This document shows positions 24,292 to 35,424 of a stretch of DNA of 64,000 nt, piece after piece. The stretch covers positions 2,108,001-2,172,000 of the forward strand of contig OY752145.1 of NCBI GenBank assembly GCA_963573315.1. The letters are read 5' to 3'. Position 1 is the first letter of the stretch, and every line of letters begins with the position of its first letter. The translations under genes and the position numbers were made by a program. The stretch comes from Entomortierella parvispora (lineage: Eukaryota; Mortierellomycota; Mortierellomycetes; Mortierellales; Mortierellaceae). A model generated the notes under the pieces. It ran no database searches. It had not been told where the DNA came from and saw only the letters and a list, made by a program, of their open reading frames with translations.

Positions 24292-24549
24292 TGTGTGTGT
24301 TTGTCTGCTGCTCGTTCTGTGTGTGGGTCTGGGTGTGGGTGTGGGTGTGCAGACTGGTGCAGACGCACCATCCCTCTTCTCCCCCTTCCCAGGATTCAGT
24401 CGCCCTTGCTTTGCCACCAACCCCCGCCGCCCTGGGGAAAATGAACGCAGTCACTCTCTCTTCTGTCCCTCTCTCTGTCCCTCTCTCTGTCCCTCTCTCT
24501 GTCCCTCTCTCTCTCCCACTCCTTCATCTTCAACATCCTCATCAGCGCC
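23901..24549. promoter_or_regulatory. Divergent promoter, PAQR / J-protein, with pyrimidine-rich leaders
   Basis: 649 bp between two divergent ATGs. On each gene's sense strand a CT-rich tract lies just upstream of the ATG: 23960-24075 (GA-rich on +) for the PAQR gene and 24456-24535 (CTCTCTGTCC repeats) for the J-protein. A GT microsatellite lies between them. Confidence 0.5.
24258..24301. repeat. GT dinucleotide microsatellite
   Basis: About 20 GT units, with one CT interruption, in the divergent promoter. Confidence 0.9.
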
Positions 24550-26197
24550 ATGGAGGTCAATAAGGACGAGGCCCTGAGATGTCTCGATATTGCTCGTCGC
24601 CACCTGGCCGCCGGGAACTACACATCTGCTCGCAAGTTTGGACAAAAATCCATCTCTCTATACCCAACTCCCGAAGCCAAAGCATTCTTCACCAGAGTCG
24701 ACAGGGATGAAGCAGCCGCAAGTAATTCAGGAACTGCCTCATCAGCTTCGACCGCATCGCCAGCATCCTCTACCTCATCCGCTTCCGCCTCTACAAATCG
24801 TCGGCCTGCAGATGCCGCCCCTGCTCAGCCAAGAACGGCTCCAGCTGCTGTGGAGCGGGAGTACTCAACGGAGCAGGCGGCTGCTGTTAAAGCAATCCGA
24901 ACATCGGGTGGCGACTTTTACAAGGTGCTGGGGGTCCAGAAGACCGCAAGCAACATCGAAATCAAAAAAGCATATCGCAAGGTATCGACGCTTCTGCTCA
25001 TGACTAGATGACAAGAATCCAAGCCCTCCTTTATCAATCTAATAATGGCGCCGGTTTTTGCCTTTTGTATTGACTAGCTGGCTTTGCAGATGCATCCTGA
25101 CAAGAATGGAGCGCCAGGAGCGGATGAAGCATTCAAGAGTAAGACAGTGCCGCCCACAGAGTCATTCTGCTCTGTGTTTTGATACCATTGCTAACTTGAA
25201 GTTTGGATTTTTGCAGTCGTCTCGAAGGCCTTCACTGTACTAAGTGATCCTCAGAAAAGAGCAGTTTTCGATCAATACGGACCTGAGGATGCAAGCAAAG
25301 GGCGGAGCTCTGGTGTCAACTATGACCGGTCTCAACCTGCAGGGTATGCTCACCAAAACCCTTTTGCGAGACGCAGTAGCGGCATGCACGGTTTCGCAGG
25401 GGAAGAGATGTCGCCAGAGGACCTGTTCAACATGTTCTTTGGTGGAGGAGGTAAGGCAAACTTTTCATCGCATTTATTCCTGGCGGCGAATATTGGCTAA
25501 AAGTATTGAGCTTTTAGGATTTCAACAATATGGAGGTCGATCTAGGGCACATCAAGCACAGGCTCAAAGGCAGCAGCAATACTACCGTCAGCAGCAGCAA
25601 CAGCAGCAGGAGCAGCAGCGGAGACAAAGGCGGGCTGCTGCAGGAGGTGGATCCGATGTTGCAAGCAGTCTTGGCAGTATTATACAACTATTACCCCTGA
25701 TTGTATTAATTATCGTCTCCATCTCATCTGGACTCTTTTCTGGACAGTCATCCTCCAGCTCACACGGCAGCCAGTCCATTATCAACGACTTTTCTTTGCG
25801 GCCTCGGGATCAGTTCACAACAGCTCGCCATACAACGTTCCGCAAGGTTCCATATTATGTAAACCAACATCGATTTATGGGAACCTACTTTCCTGGTCAA
25901 AAATTTGAATGGGCTGGAACTCCTCGACATCAGATCGTGGTCAAACCTGACCATGTAACACTACAGGGCCAAAAGGTTGGCCCTCTATTTAAACGCATGG
26001 AGGACCAAGTTGAGGTCTCGTATTTGCGAGAAATGCAGAGCAAGTGCAAAGAAGAGCGGAGGAAGAGAGAGATTTTGCAAAACAAAGCGATGGGTTTCTG
26101 GGGGCCCGACCGTAAACTATGGCTTGAGGCTCAAAAGATGGCGATGCCAGCTTGCGACGTCATAAAAGAGAAGTATGGGAAAGAGTATGTTAGGTAG
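24550..26197 (+). CDS. DNAJB12/B14-type ER-anchored J-protein
   Basis: Exons 24550-24981, 25078-25138, 25217-25450 and 25518-26197 give 1407 nt (468 aa) in phase. An N-terminal helical segment (MEVNKDEALRCLDIARRHL) and Ser/Ala linker precede the J domain (DFYKVLGV ... HPD at about 150-152 ... VLSDPQKRAVFDQYG). A Gly/Phe stretch and a Gln-rich segment follow, then one membrane helix (about 295-315) and the C-terminal DUF1977 region. This layout (N-terminal motif, J domain, single TM, DUF1977) is that of DNAJB12/DNAJB14, which recruit Hsp70 on the cytosolic face of the ER for membrane-protein quality control. The intron splitting the J domain lies just before LALQMHPDK. Confidence 0.92.
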
Positions 26198-26392
26198 TGT
26201 GTACCTCCATATCATTGCTTTAAATATATTTAAGGTGGTCTTGGCTCGGTTTATTGAATGCTTGTAGCCAAGGACTCCTGGTGCAGAAGAATTATATGAA
26301 ACAGGGATGCCTTATGGTATAATGATATGATGACAGAAAGGACGGCGTAGATATGATATGCAAAAGAAGGGTCCCATTGAAAGGCCGATTTT
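26198..26392. other. Convergent 3' spacer
   Basis: 195 bp, AT-rich, between convergent stops of the J-protein and purine permease genes; TAAATATATTTAA-like sequence near 26220 may serve 3' end formation. Confidence 0.4.
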
Positions 26393-28247
26393 TTAATATT
26401 TAGGTAACTCATGAATGTCGCCACCATGCTGATGTCTGCTCATGTCGATAGCGACCTTGTTTTCAGCCTCCTCAGCGGCGGCGGCTGCCTCACGTTCAAG
26501 ACGCTCCTCCTCTTCAATCACGTCCAGAGGATCGACATAGATATCGCCGCGAACCTTGCAGATCAACTTTTGCATCCAGCCTGGCAGGACGTTTCTCCAG
26601 GTGAAACCTTCCGAGACCCAGGGTTCTCTCAGGTCCTTGTCCTCGGGCGAGATGCGACCTCCAGAGACCTTCTCCAGAATGTAAACAGCACCGTTGATGG
26701 CAGCGTAGGAACCGACACCGGCAATGAGACCATAAGCAATCGAGTACGACAGAGGCATCATAGCAATGGTCAAGAACGCAGGAATAGCGTCCCCGACGTA
26801 ATCCCAGTTGATAGATCGGACGGACTTGACCATCATAGAACCAACAACAATCAGAGCTGGACCGGTAGCCCAGGGAGGGAAAGAAGCAAAGATGGGAGAG
26901 AAGAACAAGGAGATAAAGAAGAAGATTGCAGTGGTAATGGAAGTCAAGCCAGTGCGACCACCTTCAGTAATACCAGCACCAGACTCAATGAAGGCCGTGA
27001 CAGGGGGAACTCCGAAGCAGGCACCGACAGAAATCGACGTAGCATCGCAGAGAAAAGCAGCAGTCGAGCCATCAAAGTCACCGTTCTTGTACATGTAACC
27101 TCCAAATTTGGCCATCGAGTACAATGTACCAGTCGTGTCCATGATATCAACGTAAAGGAACGTGATAAGAGCAACCCAGACCTCAGCACTGTCTAGCTGG
27201 AAGTCCATCTTGCCCATGGTAGTCTGGATAGGGTGGAAAGTGACAACCTTCTTGAAGTAATCGAACGAGGAGTTACCAGCAGGGGTATAAGGGAAATAGG
27301 TAAAGGTGGTGCCGCGGATCCAGGACAGGATAGAGACGGTCAGAATGCCGACAAGGACAGCGCCCTTGACTCGGAAGAGAAGGCAGATCGAGATGATCAC
27401 AAAGCCAAAAATACCCATCCAGGTCATAGGTGAACGCATGTGCGAACCTTCGATACAGGCTCCGGTCGCATCCTTGATACAACCGACCAATCCAACAAGC
27501 GTCGCAGGGTCCGCACCGATCAGTCCAATACCAGCCGAGGACTGCATACCGATAAAGCACAGATAAAGTCCGATACCAGCACCAGTCGCAATCTTGATGC
27601 TCTGAGGGATCAGACGAGCCAACCATTGACGAACACCAAAGAGCGAGAGCAGAATGAACAGGATGCCTTCGATGAAGACAGCTGCCAAAGCGGTTTCGTA
27701 TTTGATCTTGTTGGCGCCATGGAATCCGACGACGGTGTACGTAAAGTAAGCATTCAGTCCCATACCTGGTGCAAGACCAATGGGCAAGTTTGCAAACAAA
27801 CCCATCAACAAAGACGAGAAACAGGCAATGGCTGCTGTGGCAGTGACCAGGTCCAACTTCAGCGTTGCAAGACAATCAGCGTAGCCGGGGTCAGTGAAGC
27901 AGCCGACATCAGTGGTATTGCCGCCGTTGTTACAAACGCAGGTTCCACCAGAGTCTGTCACAATCAAAGAATTGACAGAAATGATGTAGGCCTGTTGAAC
28001 AGCAAAAGTGCAGAAGCATAGAGTGCAGGACGAAGAGTAAGGATCATCAAACTGGATGGCTCTGAATTAAACACTGGCAGCAGGCGTATTGTCCTACCAT
28101 GGTCACGAAGGTTGTGATTCCAGCGCGGACCTCGGTGGTGAACTTGGATCCGACACGCTCACGTCGTGCACCGGAACCCTCGAGGCGGAAGTGTCTTCCG
28201 ACGATCGAGTTTGCAACTGAGCTGTTGATTCTGTCAAGAAGGGACAT
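26393..28247 (-). CDS. azgA: AzgA-like purine (hypoxanthine/adenine/guanine) permease
   Basis: Two exons (28098-28247 and 26393-27991) give 1749 nt, 582 aa, the same size as Aspergillus AzgA (about 580). Proton symporter of the nucleobase-ascorbate-transporter/AzgA superfamily in the plasma membrane. It opens with a short cytosolic N-terminus (VGRHFRLEGSGARRERVGSK), then about 12 hydrophobic helices. Signatures include TTFVTM-AYIISVN over the intron, LPIGLAPGMGLNAYFTYTVV, DIMDTTGTLYSMAKFGG and ESGAGITEGGRTGL. A Cys-rich loop (CVCNNGG...CFTDPGYADC) follows the first helix, as usual for eukaryotic AzgA. The C-terminus is acidic and Glu/Ala rich. Confidence 0.95.
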
Positions 28248-29555
28248 GATTGTGTTTTCAATAGAGAAAGAGGATTGGAAGGGTGGAAGGGTGGGATTGA
28301 CAGAGGTGCTTTCACGTTTGGAGCTCTATCAATAAGTGGGGATAGACGGAAGAGGGGCGGTGGAGGGTGACAAAAACCCCGGAAGCGGCTCTGGAGGAGG
28401 TGGATAAGAAGGAGGAGGAACAAAACAAAGAGAGGGCAATATTTGGGCCTTCGGCCAACAGCTCTTTTTAAGAGTACGACAGGGGAAGGCAAGCGGGAGG
28501 AGTCAAAGGAAGAGAATGAGCGGAAACTGAAAGGCAAAAAACGCAACCAAGGAAAAAGAGTTTCTCAGAGCAGCAAATCTATTGTTGTAAACTACTGTCA
28601 CTGTAATATTAATGTGGTGTTCAAAGCAACAAGTGAGACCGCGTAGATATGGTATGGGACAGGTCGGCTGAACGGGTGCTGAGGTGAGCCTGAGTTTATC
28701 CCGGGAGAGGGACAACATAGGTTGTGCAAGTACCGCAGTCTAGTTTATCTCGATGGAGACCCCGCATTCTTGCAGTTCAAAAACGACTCACGATCTGCTG
28801 AGTGTCAAAAGCGGAATTTCCAGGTTGGATAATAAAGGAAAATTGCGGGGAACATGAAGACCTCGGCTGATAGACATTTTTAAAGACCGGCTCCATCCGA
28901 ATCTCTTGGGAAGGTTTAGCCCACTGGCCGCTTGCTAAAGCACAGAGCATTAGTACATGCACTGGTACATGATTCAGATACATAGTTTTAGAGGAGTTTA
29001 CAGCCTACTGTACTGTTAATACTGCTTTGCTGAGTCTAAACATCTTGAACCCATCTCGCCTTTTCGCTCTCTGTTCAATGTTACACGGCGCCGGGCGTTT
29101 TTGTGAAAGTTCCACATCCCCCCGAAGAGGCGAAGACGCCTCTTCGGGGGGATGACATAGACTACAGTGCGCCATTAAACTATTTTTTCGGTCCCTCAAA
29201 AGTACACTTTAAGCAGACGTACCATTGTGAAGTTTTCAGCGCTGACACTTTGACCCATGTCCACTGGTGTAGGGCATGCCCATTCCATCACTCTCAAGGC
29301 GTGCTTAAAGCACCCGCGCATTGGCCTCATAAGAACCAGGTTAGTTTCACCACCTAAGCTCTTGTTGGCTCCTTTATTACTAAGCATTGACGGCTTGCTG
29401 TCACTGAAAAAGTCGTGGCTCTTGAGGTCGAGCTTTTACAGACCCGCGGTCAGGGATCTGAGTCAAAAAATGTAACTGAGGTCGATGCTGCAATCGCTGT
29501 GTGTTAGAATGTCGGGCCATCCAATCCGGCATATGGTTAAGAAACACCTTTCGGA
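28248..29555. other. Intergenic, permease promoter and unassigned DNA
   Basis: No gene recognised. The first 200 bp hold a purine-rich stretch (CT-rich on the permease sense strand). The rest has a perfect hairpin (listed separately) and no other structure I can support. Confidence 0.5.
29115..29154. repeat. Perfect 18-bp inverted repeat, 4-nt loop
   Basis: Arms 29115-29132 and 29137-29154 are exact complements, separated by AAGA, and GC-rich (C6/G6 at the base). It can form a very stable stem-loop in either strand. It is not next to a gene end. Confidence 0.9.
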
Positions 29556-31541
29556 TTAATCGCGAAACAGGACCCTAGACGCGTCAACAGAATGGAAGAA
29601 GAGATACTTAGCAGGGCCATACAGTACTCCCGAGGCAACTGGGGATACAACGGCATTGGTACGTACTCTATCGCCCATAACTTTCCCGAACTGCTTCGAG
29701 TTACCAAGAGCGGCCTTGGCGATTTTAGCGCGTTGATTATAGTATGCCTCGAAGATCTTGGTGATATTCAAGGAGGTGACGGGGCGAGGCAAGTCCACAA
29801 TCAAGTTGCAGAGATGAACACCCTCTAGAATCGCGAGATTCGCGCCAAGACCGGCGCTTGGTACGACCTTATGGCAAGCTATAGCAATGCAGTCAATTAT
29901 CTACCTTCATTTTCTTCCATAGCTAACAACATTCCTCGGAACATACCATCTCCCATCAAAACAACTCGACCATGATGCCAAGTCTCGAAAAACTTTTCCT
30001 CGAGCAAAATCTTGGAAATTAAATCTTTCGGAGTGTTGTCGATAATATCGCCCAACGTTCCACAGGAATCTACTCCAGTACTCAGAGGGGGTGACTCCGT
30101 GGCTGCACTGCTGGCCGTGGACGCCGTGTTTGTGGCAGATGGCTTATTTCGAAGGAATGGCGCTGGCTGCTTCCGGACAAAATCCGCCATTTCAACGGCA
30201 GCCTCGGGCCCCCATTCTGAGAATTTAAAGCTGTCACCTTTGAGGGCGTCGGACCGAGGTACATTTTGAATTACAGCCCATGAGATTCTATTTTCTGGGA
30301 GAGGCATATAGATGGCCTTTGTGTAAAATCGCGTGAGCAATGGGCGAGGATGGTGTGTCACCATTTCTTTAATTTGTCGTCGCACAAGTCGGGCTGATAC
30401 AACTTACGTAAAAAGGATCGCTCTGTGGTATGACAATCTCGAAGTCTGCGGCGTCGTTCTTTAGGATTGGGTATTGTTCAGGGTCAAGGGTAGCGCTAAC
30501 ACCGACTAACAAGTGGACAGAATCAGCAAGGGTAAATTTGTGAAGGCCTCCTCTAAACGAAAATATAGCCGTCTGATGTTTACCTAGGCAGTGCTGATTA
30601 TAGCCAAGTGGTTTGCAATCGCTGGAAGGCAACTTGCCCTCCTCCTTCAAGGACCGGTATATGTTTTGTCGTGTAGCGCTGTAAGCTCCATCTAGACAGC
30701 GAAGCCTCTGTCATTAAACCGAGATGGGAAATGATACATCCTACTATGCATGGATCGACAACTGATACCTGCTCCGACAATAATGTCACTTAGATACGCG
30801 CTGTTTAGAGAACACCAAAACAAAAAATGTCAGGGTTCTACACAATCGAAAATGAAATCACGGGTTATCACAAAGGGTGCGTACGGCTGAGCCATCGTGA
30901 CCGAAGGCCCAGACCACGGTCCAGTTGAGAGCAAAAAGAATGGTGGATTGCAAACATGAGCCCCTCTCATGCTACCGGCTATTCTAGATTCCGCAGAAGT
31001 ATTATGGTTCCACATAAAAAACCCACCTGCCATCCGAACATTTGGCCGTGGCTCCATCCAAGTCCTGCGTGATAGAAAGGACCCTCTTGTTGTAAAGGAT
31101 CTTGTTCTTGGGGATGTTTTTAAGCAAGATGCTGTAGAATGCAGGTCTGTCCAAGATGATGGCAGGGTAGCCACCACTGAGAGAAATACAAGACGCTGTC
31201 AGCCAGGCATAGCAGAAATAGCTGTCGGCAAGTGGTAGGAGGGTCAGACGTTACATCTCTTCGAGATCAGAAAAGTCGACTTTTCCGATTGAATTTAGCG
31301 ATTCGTTGTAAAAGTTGAAATGGCGGACGGGCTTTGAGGCTCGGTAAAAGTCTTGAAGGAGGCCTAGCTGCTCCATAACAGGCAAAGAAGAAGCATCCAG
31401 ACCAAGAGAAGACCCCAAAGCTCTAATACGAACTGCTTTCTCGAGGATGATATAATCAATACCTGCACGCTCGAACATGTTCGCCAGGGACAGCCCACCA
31501 ATGCCGCCGCCGACAATGAGAACCCTAATTGGGCGGTCCAT
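29556..31541 (-). CDS. FAD-dependent monooxygenase, second copy, seven exons
   Basis: Exons in gene order: 31255-31541, 31027-31176, 30769-30800 (32 nt), 30584-30691, 30408-30505, 29947-30316, 29556-29878; 1368 nt, 455 aa, in phase. GGGIGG (11-16) binds FAD. A middle block VGADGAYS is assembled over the 32-nt exon, and the second FAD motif GDACHK...SAGLG is split by an intron after GD (D348), as in the other copy. The conserved GQG is here GLG and the following Asp-Ala is Glu-Gly, so the late FAD/substrate region has drifted. A Ser/Thr/Ala-rich insert lies near residue 280. Same family as 328-2441 but clearly diverged; substrate unknown. It may be a less constrained paralogue. Confidence 0.87.
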
Positions 31542-31721
31542 TCAGGGATACAGAGTTAGACGCAAAGGGATTTGGAAAGAAGTTGCAATGGGATGAAGTT
31601 TTCCTTCAGAATGTGCCTGAAAGGCTCGGTCTATTTAAGGGTTCAGTATGTATCACGTGATCTAGTCACGTGATATGTTATACTTCATATTCTAGAATTC
31701 CGGAAGTTTTGTCGTAAACGT

Positions 31722-31869
31722 CCTAGGCAACCGCTCGAGGTTCTAGGCAGGTTTAGACGGGAGGGGGAAGAGAACTAGTCTAAGTCCAGGGCAACCGCGC
31801 GAGGTTCCTGGCTACTTAGAAGGAAGAGGGAGAGACTGATATTCCAGGGCAACCGCTCGAGGTTCCTGG
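31722..31869. repeat. Three copies of a 26-nt hairpin
   Basis: Copies at 31722-31747, 31786-31811 and 31844-31869. Each reads CCAGGGCAACCGCTCGAGG then TTCCTGG, or close to it, and folds on itself (CCAGG/CCTGG and AACC/GGTT). Copy 1 has CCTAG/CTAGG instead, keeping the pairing. Confidence 0.85.
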
Positions 31870-31872
31870 CTG

Positions 31873-32028
31873 AGATGATCAAAAGAGAAAGGGTGGGGTT
31901 TGATTTATTGATAATAAAGTAATGAAGGTTAGAAATGATAAAGATAATAAAGATATTCGATAGTATTGCTAGAAGGGAGTAATAGTGCTTACCTGAGATG
32001 ATCAAAAGAGAAAGGGTGGGGTTTGATA
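31873..32028. repeat. Direct repeat of about 33 bp
   Basis: GATGATCAAAAGAGAAAGGG followed by TGGGGTTTGAT occurs at about 31873-31903 and again at about 31996-32026. Around the second copy, ACCTGAG-TGATCA is mirrored by TGATCACTCAGGT near 32050. It may be a small unrecognised element. Confidence 0.6.
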
Positions 32029-32504
32029 CCCTTCTCATGATCACTCAGGTCTGTCTTTTATACTTGTCGTTGTCAAAAGCATTGGGGCAAAGACGGAAGA
32101 AGGTAAAGGCGTGCTTCATAGTAAAACGAGCAAAGTCAAAGACGATCGGACAAAGGAAAGAGGTAGATGATGAAGGCAATACCATCGATTAGAATCGCAA
32201 TGCTCGTACTGGTCCTCAGAACATTGGGGTGAAGTCGACAGTAAAAGGTCCACGCGTTCTGTCGTCGATAGAACACACGAAACGAGATCAAGACGCGATT
32301 GTAGCGATGAAGGGTAAACCAAGGTCAAAGATAAGAATAACAATAACAAGAGCAAAAGGAGAGGGAAGAAGGAGGGTCCGTAGAAACGGCGCGTTTGTGC
32401 GACGCGGGAGAAAAGAGAGCGGGTCACGTGCATATGATGTCACGTGATGACGTCCGTGACTGAGCCTCAAAAGCAGGCCAGTTCACGACAGTTTATCATC
32501 AGAT

Positions 32505-32576
32505 TCCTAGTTGGTCCAGTGGTCAGGATTTGTCGCTCTCACCGACAAGGCCCGGGTTCGATCCCCGGACTGGGAA
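32505..32576 (+). tRNA. tRNA-Glu(CTC): tRNA-Glu (anticodon CTC)
   Basis: 72 nt without intron. Acceptor TCCTAGT pairs with ACTGGGA (one T-G) with discriminator A. The anticodon stem TGTCG/CGACA holds loop CTCTCAC, anticodon CTC at 32538-32540. The T arm is CCGGG-TTCGATC-CCCGG. Box A (TGGTCCAGTGG) and box B (GGTTCGATCC) match consensus. The whole closely resembles eukaryotic tRNA-Glu(CTC). Confidence 0.96.
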
Positions 32577-32580
32577 TATA

Positions 32581-32613
32581 TTTTGTCTTTTCGCATTTTT
32601 TTTTTTTTTTTTA
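32581..32613 (+). terminator. Pol III terminators after tRNA-Glu
   Basis: A T4 run starts 5 bp after the tRNA and a T18 run follows (32596-32613). Confidence 0.75.
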
Positions 32614-33029
32614 GTCGGTCGAAAGACTATGCATCCTCCGAGCATGGTAGTTTTCGTAGTTTAGCTGTTTGTCGACCCCCCTAACCTATGTGAATTTTTT
32701 AAAATTTTCTATTTCTATCTTCCTCCCAAAGCCTCCAAGAGGCTGACATTGACTTTAGACCAGAACAGAAAGGCGTTGCAGTGCTTTGTCAATGGGGTGT
32801 CAATTTATTTTTCCGCACGAAGTCCATGTAAAATGGTCTTTCAAATGCACCCCCAAAAATTGCATTTGATACCCAGGGAACGCAGAGTGTTCTCGCTGCG
32901 TCTTCTTCTTCTCCTAACAGCAATCCTAGCCGCGCAGAAAGTCTTTGGAGGAAAATAGGAGAGTTTAAAAAAATTACATGGGTTTTGTGCCAGGGGTTGA
33001 CAAATAGTTAACCCAAAAAAAAGAGGCGG
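32614..33029. other. Unassigned
   Basis: AT-rich, no coding potential that I can support. It lies just upstream of the recombinase relic and may belong to it. Confidence 0.4.
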
Positions 33030-34918
33030 ACGCGTGCCAGACGCGTTACGTGCCTCAGTCCAGCAACATCCAGGAGATATCTTTTCCCCGGATGAAGCAA
33101 GCGCGGTGGCATCCGAGTTCACAGACGAAAATGATCTTACCAAAAAAACCACTAACCAGTACTAGGGCGTACGAGCAAAGATATTCCTACAGAAACTTGC
33201 CAAGAACAACATATTCCCAACCAAGCCTCCACTCTACGACCAAGCATTCTCTACGGTTAATGAAGCCTCTCGTGTGACTCTTCTCCAGTTCACGGTCAAC
33301 TACATGCACAAGGAAGATTACAAACACGGCACGGCTAAAAGTATCCGGAGCACTTTCATGAATCATTCCGGAAGCTGGGGGTCATGGCATTTACATTACT
33401 GGCGAGATGAAGGCAGCGGCGTCTACAAAGGCAACCCTGTTTTCGATCTCACGTATAGCGATTACATGAGGTCTTTTAAAAACAAGCAAGGACTAATGTC
33501 ACATCTCCTTCTCCCAGAAACTATCACGAAGAACGAGAAATCTTCCTGCTTCATGTTCGAAGCATTTGCGGCTACGGCTTTTACGATTTGGACAACAAGG
33601 TACTTTACTTTTTTGTCTGTTCTCCTCAGTCTTGCCAGTGTCAAAGAACAAACATGAGACTAACAATGGACAATCTGTCCTTTTTCTCCAGGGATTGATG
33701 AACTTGTAAAGTTCAAGGGCGCCGATATCCAATGGGATCAGGTGTCAGAGACGGGAAGACCCTTCTTCATCATCACTTGGACTATTGAACAACAAACCAT
33801 ACGGACGAAAAAAAAAGGAAACAGCACCCCCATCCCCCCTTTCTTTTCTCAATACAAGGGCACAAGCTAACAGCTTTCCTTTTTTTTTCTGCTATGAAGT
33901 GCCTACCACATCTACAAAACGCCTAACGAAACTGATACCTGCTGCTACACGAAATTGCTTGCATGAAAGAAATGGCTCGAAGCCTACACCCTCAAGATTC
34001 AGCCGTACGACCCTATCTTCCCCAGTCTTGATAGCAAAAGCAATCGGGAAGAGCTGACACTGCCTCGAGTTCAAGGATATTTGGATACGTTCACCGCCAT
34101 TATCGATCCGTTTACCAGGCACGGGAAGTTTATGACGCACTGCTTTCGCAGAGATGGCGCCTGACATCGATTCATGTTCGCCAGGGAAAAGTGAACCCTC
34201 AAGGCCATCAAATGGTGGGGAGGATAGTCGAAAGGGAAAAGAACAGGAACAATTATGATATCTGCTGGATGCGAAAGAGGATATAGCGATATGCTCTCGG
34301 CTGACTAAGACTATAGCAAACACACTCTTTTCATGGGAGAAGGAGAAGGCAGCTCAGGAGTCATATCAAGGATCTTGGGCAAAGAGATGCGAAAATTAAG
34401 GCTGGCCGTGTCCAAGTCATTAGAAGAAGGGTTCAAAGCATTGGAGCTGGAGATATCTGGAGAAACTGTCCACAGGTTGGCTCCTCTTATAGCCAATCAG
34501 CTCATTACTGAGATGGGCAATCCTTTTAGTCGCCGATCCACAACAACAATCCAGACGAGTGATAGATCAGCAATCCCATTACGGAGTCAACATGACCAAA
34601 GATACAACCACTTTCCAGAATCTAAGGTAATCCTTCCCGGGACTTTCATCGGCACCAGAGGATCCTCAACATGAGCAGCCTGCAGCGCCAAGTATTCCCG
34701 ATATAAAAGATTGGCACGTAGTGGAGGCATGGCGACCCGAGTAAGAACCTTAACATTCCGACTGGACTGCACAAATCAGGAAAACGGATCCAGCAAGGTA
34801 CTCTCAACGAAAGGTCATCGGAGAAGAGTTCAAGCGCCTCAACTACAGCGAGAAAAATATGATTGCAGATTATGGGCCGTATATAAGCATAATCAAGAAT
34901 CTTTTGCTTCCAATCCAT
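33030..34918 (+). pseudogene. Decayed tyrosine-recombinase-like gene
   Basis: Read in one main frame with likely introns (about 33602-33692 and 33830-33899), the region encodes a long protein with five in-frame stops: TAG 33163, TGA 33964, TGA 34162, TGA 34192, TAG 34225. Blocks: GTAKSIRSTF, then YKGNPVFDLTYSDYMRSFKN, then FEAFAATAFTIWTTR next to DELVKFKGADI (like the box I arginine), and THCFRR (HxxR, 34138-34149) with KAIKWWGG beyond. This order matches the R...HxxR...H/W catalytic plan of tyrosine recombinases, as in Crypton-type elements; my recall is that related multigene families occur in Mucoromycota. Downstream remnants (IPDIKDWHVVEAW, near 34700) look like the C-terminus. The gene is dead. 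Family naming is inference. Confidence 0.6.
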
Positions 34919-34941
34919 GAGAAGAACGCCGCAAGGAAAAA

Positions 34942-35424
34942 ATGGAGGATAGGAATAAGGAACGTGAGGAACGGCAAAAACAGGAAGAAGAGTTAGAACT
35001 GGCCGTCCCTGATGTAGATGCAGCTCGCCAGGATTTTAACTTCACTCAAGATAAAGAGCAGAAGGAGGAGGAAGAACAGGAAGAATATGAAGAAGTGACA
35101 GAAGAACAAGCAGAAAAAGAACAAATGCAGGAATATCAAATGGAAAAAGAAATGGAACAGGAGGAAGAGCAACGAGAGCAGGAAGAGCCATTGATATGCC
35201 GTCGCCACACTAATGACCTCCATAAGAAAAGGCAAGTAACTGCAGTAGAGAACGTTATAAAACAGGAAGAGAGAACACGAAGTGGGGAGCCAATAACAGG
35301 AACAAGAACACGAAAAGGAACAGGAGCAGGAGTAGGAGCAGGAGCAAGAGCAAGAGCAAGAGCAGGAGCAAGAACAGAAGTAACAGGGCAAAGAGAAAGA
35401 AGAGAGGAATGCAAGCAAGAGTAG
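34942..35424 (+). other. Low-complexity open frame, Glu-rich
   Basis: A 160-codon frame made of Glu/Gln/Lys runs, then Ala-Gly-Arg repeats from purine-rich DNA (GGAGCAAGAGCA-type units at 35315-35375). Its openness follows from base composition. It adjoins the recombinase relic and may be its tail, but is not supported as a gene. Confidence 0.3.

Larger units (their letters stand above)
31542..32504. other. Intergenic with repeats and CACGTG sites
   Basis: No gene. Holds two CACGTG sites near 31655-31675, three hairpin repeats, a direct repeat, and two more CACGTG sites near 32425-32450 just before the tRNA. A hydrophobic minus-strand frame (32116-32433) lacks supporting features. Confidence 0.5.

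Noticed and set aside
24550..26197. Yeast Hlj1-type assignment for the J-protein
   Set aside because: Hlj1 is tail-anchored; here the single TM is internal and followed by DUF1977, as in DNAJB12/14.
30393..30407. 14-nt intron in the second monooxygenase
   Set aside because: Too short to splice; a 91-nt intron (30317-30407) restores phase and family sequence.
32116..32433. Minus-strand 105-codon frame with a Leu-rich stretch resembling a signal peptide
   Set aside because: Low-complexity hydrophobic run, no domain, no splice partner, placed between repeats and a tRNA.
34942..35424. Glu/Ala-Gly-Arg-rich frame as a real protein
   Set aside because: Its openness follows from purine-rich repeat DNA; the reverse strand is equally open.
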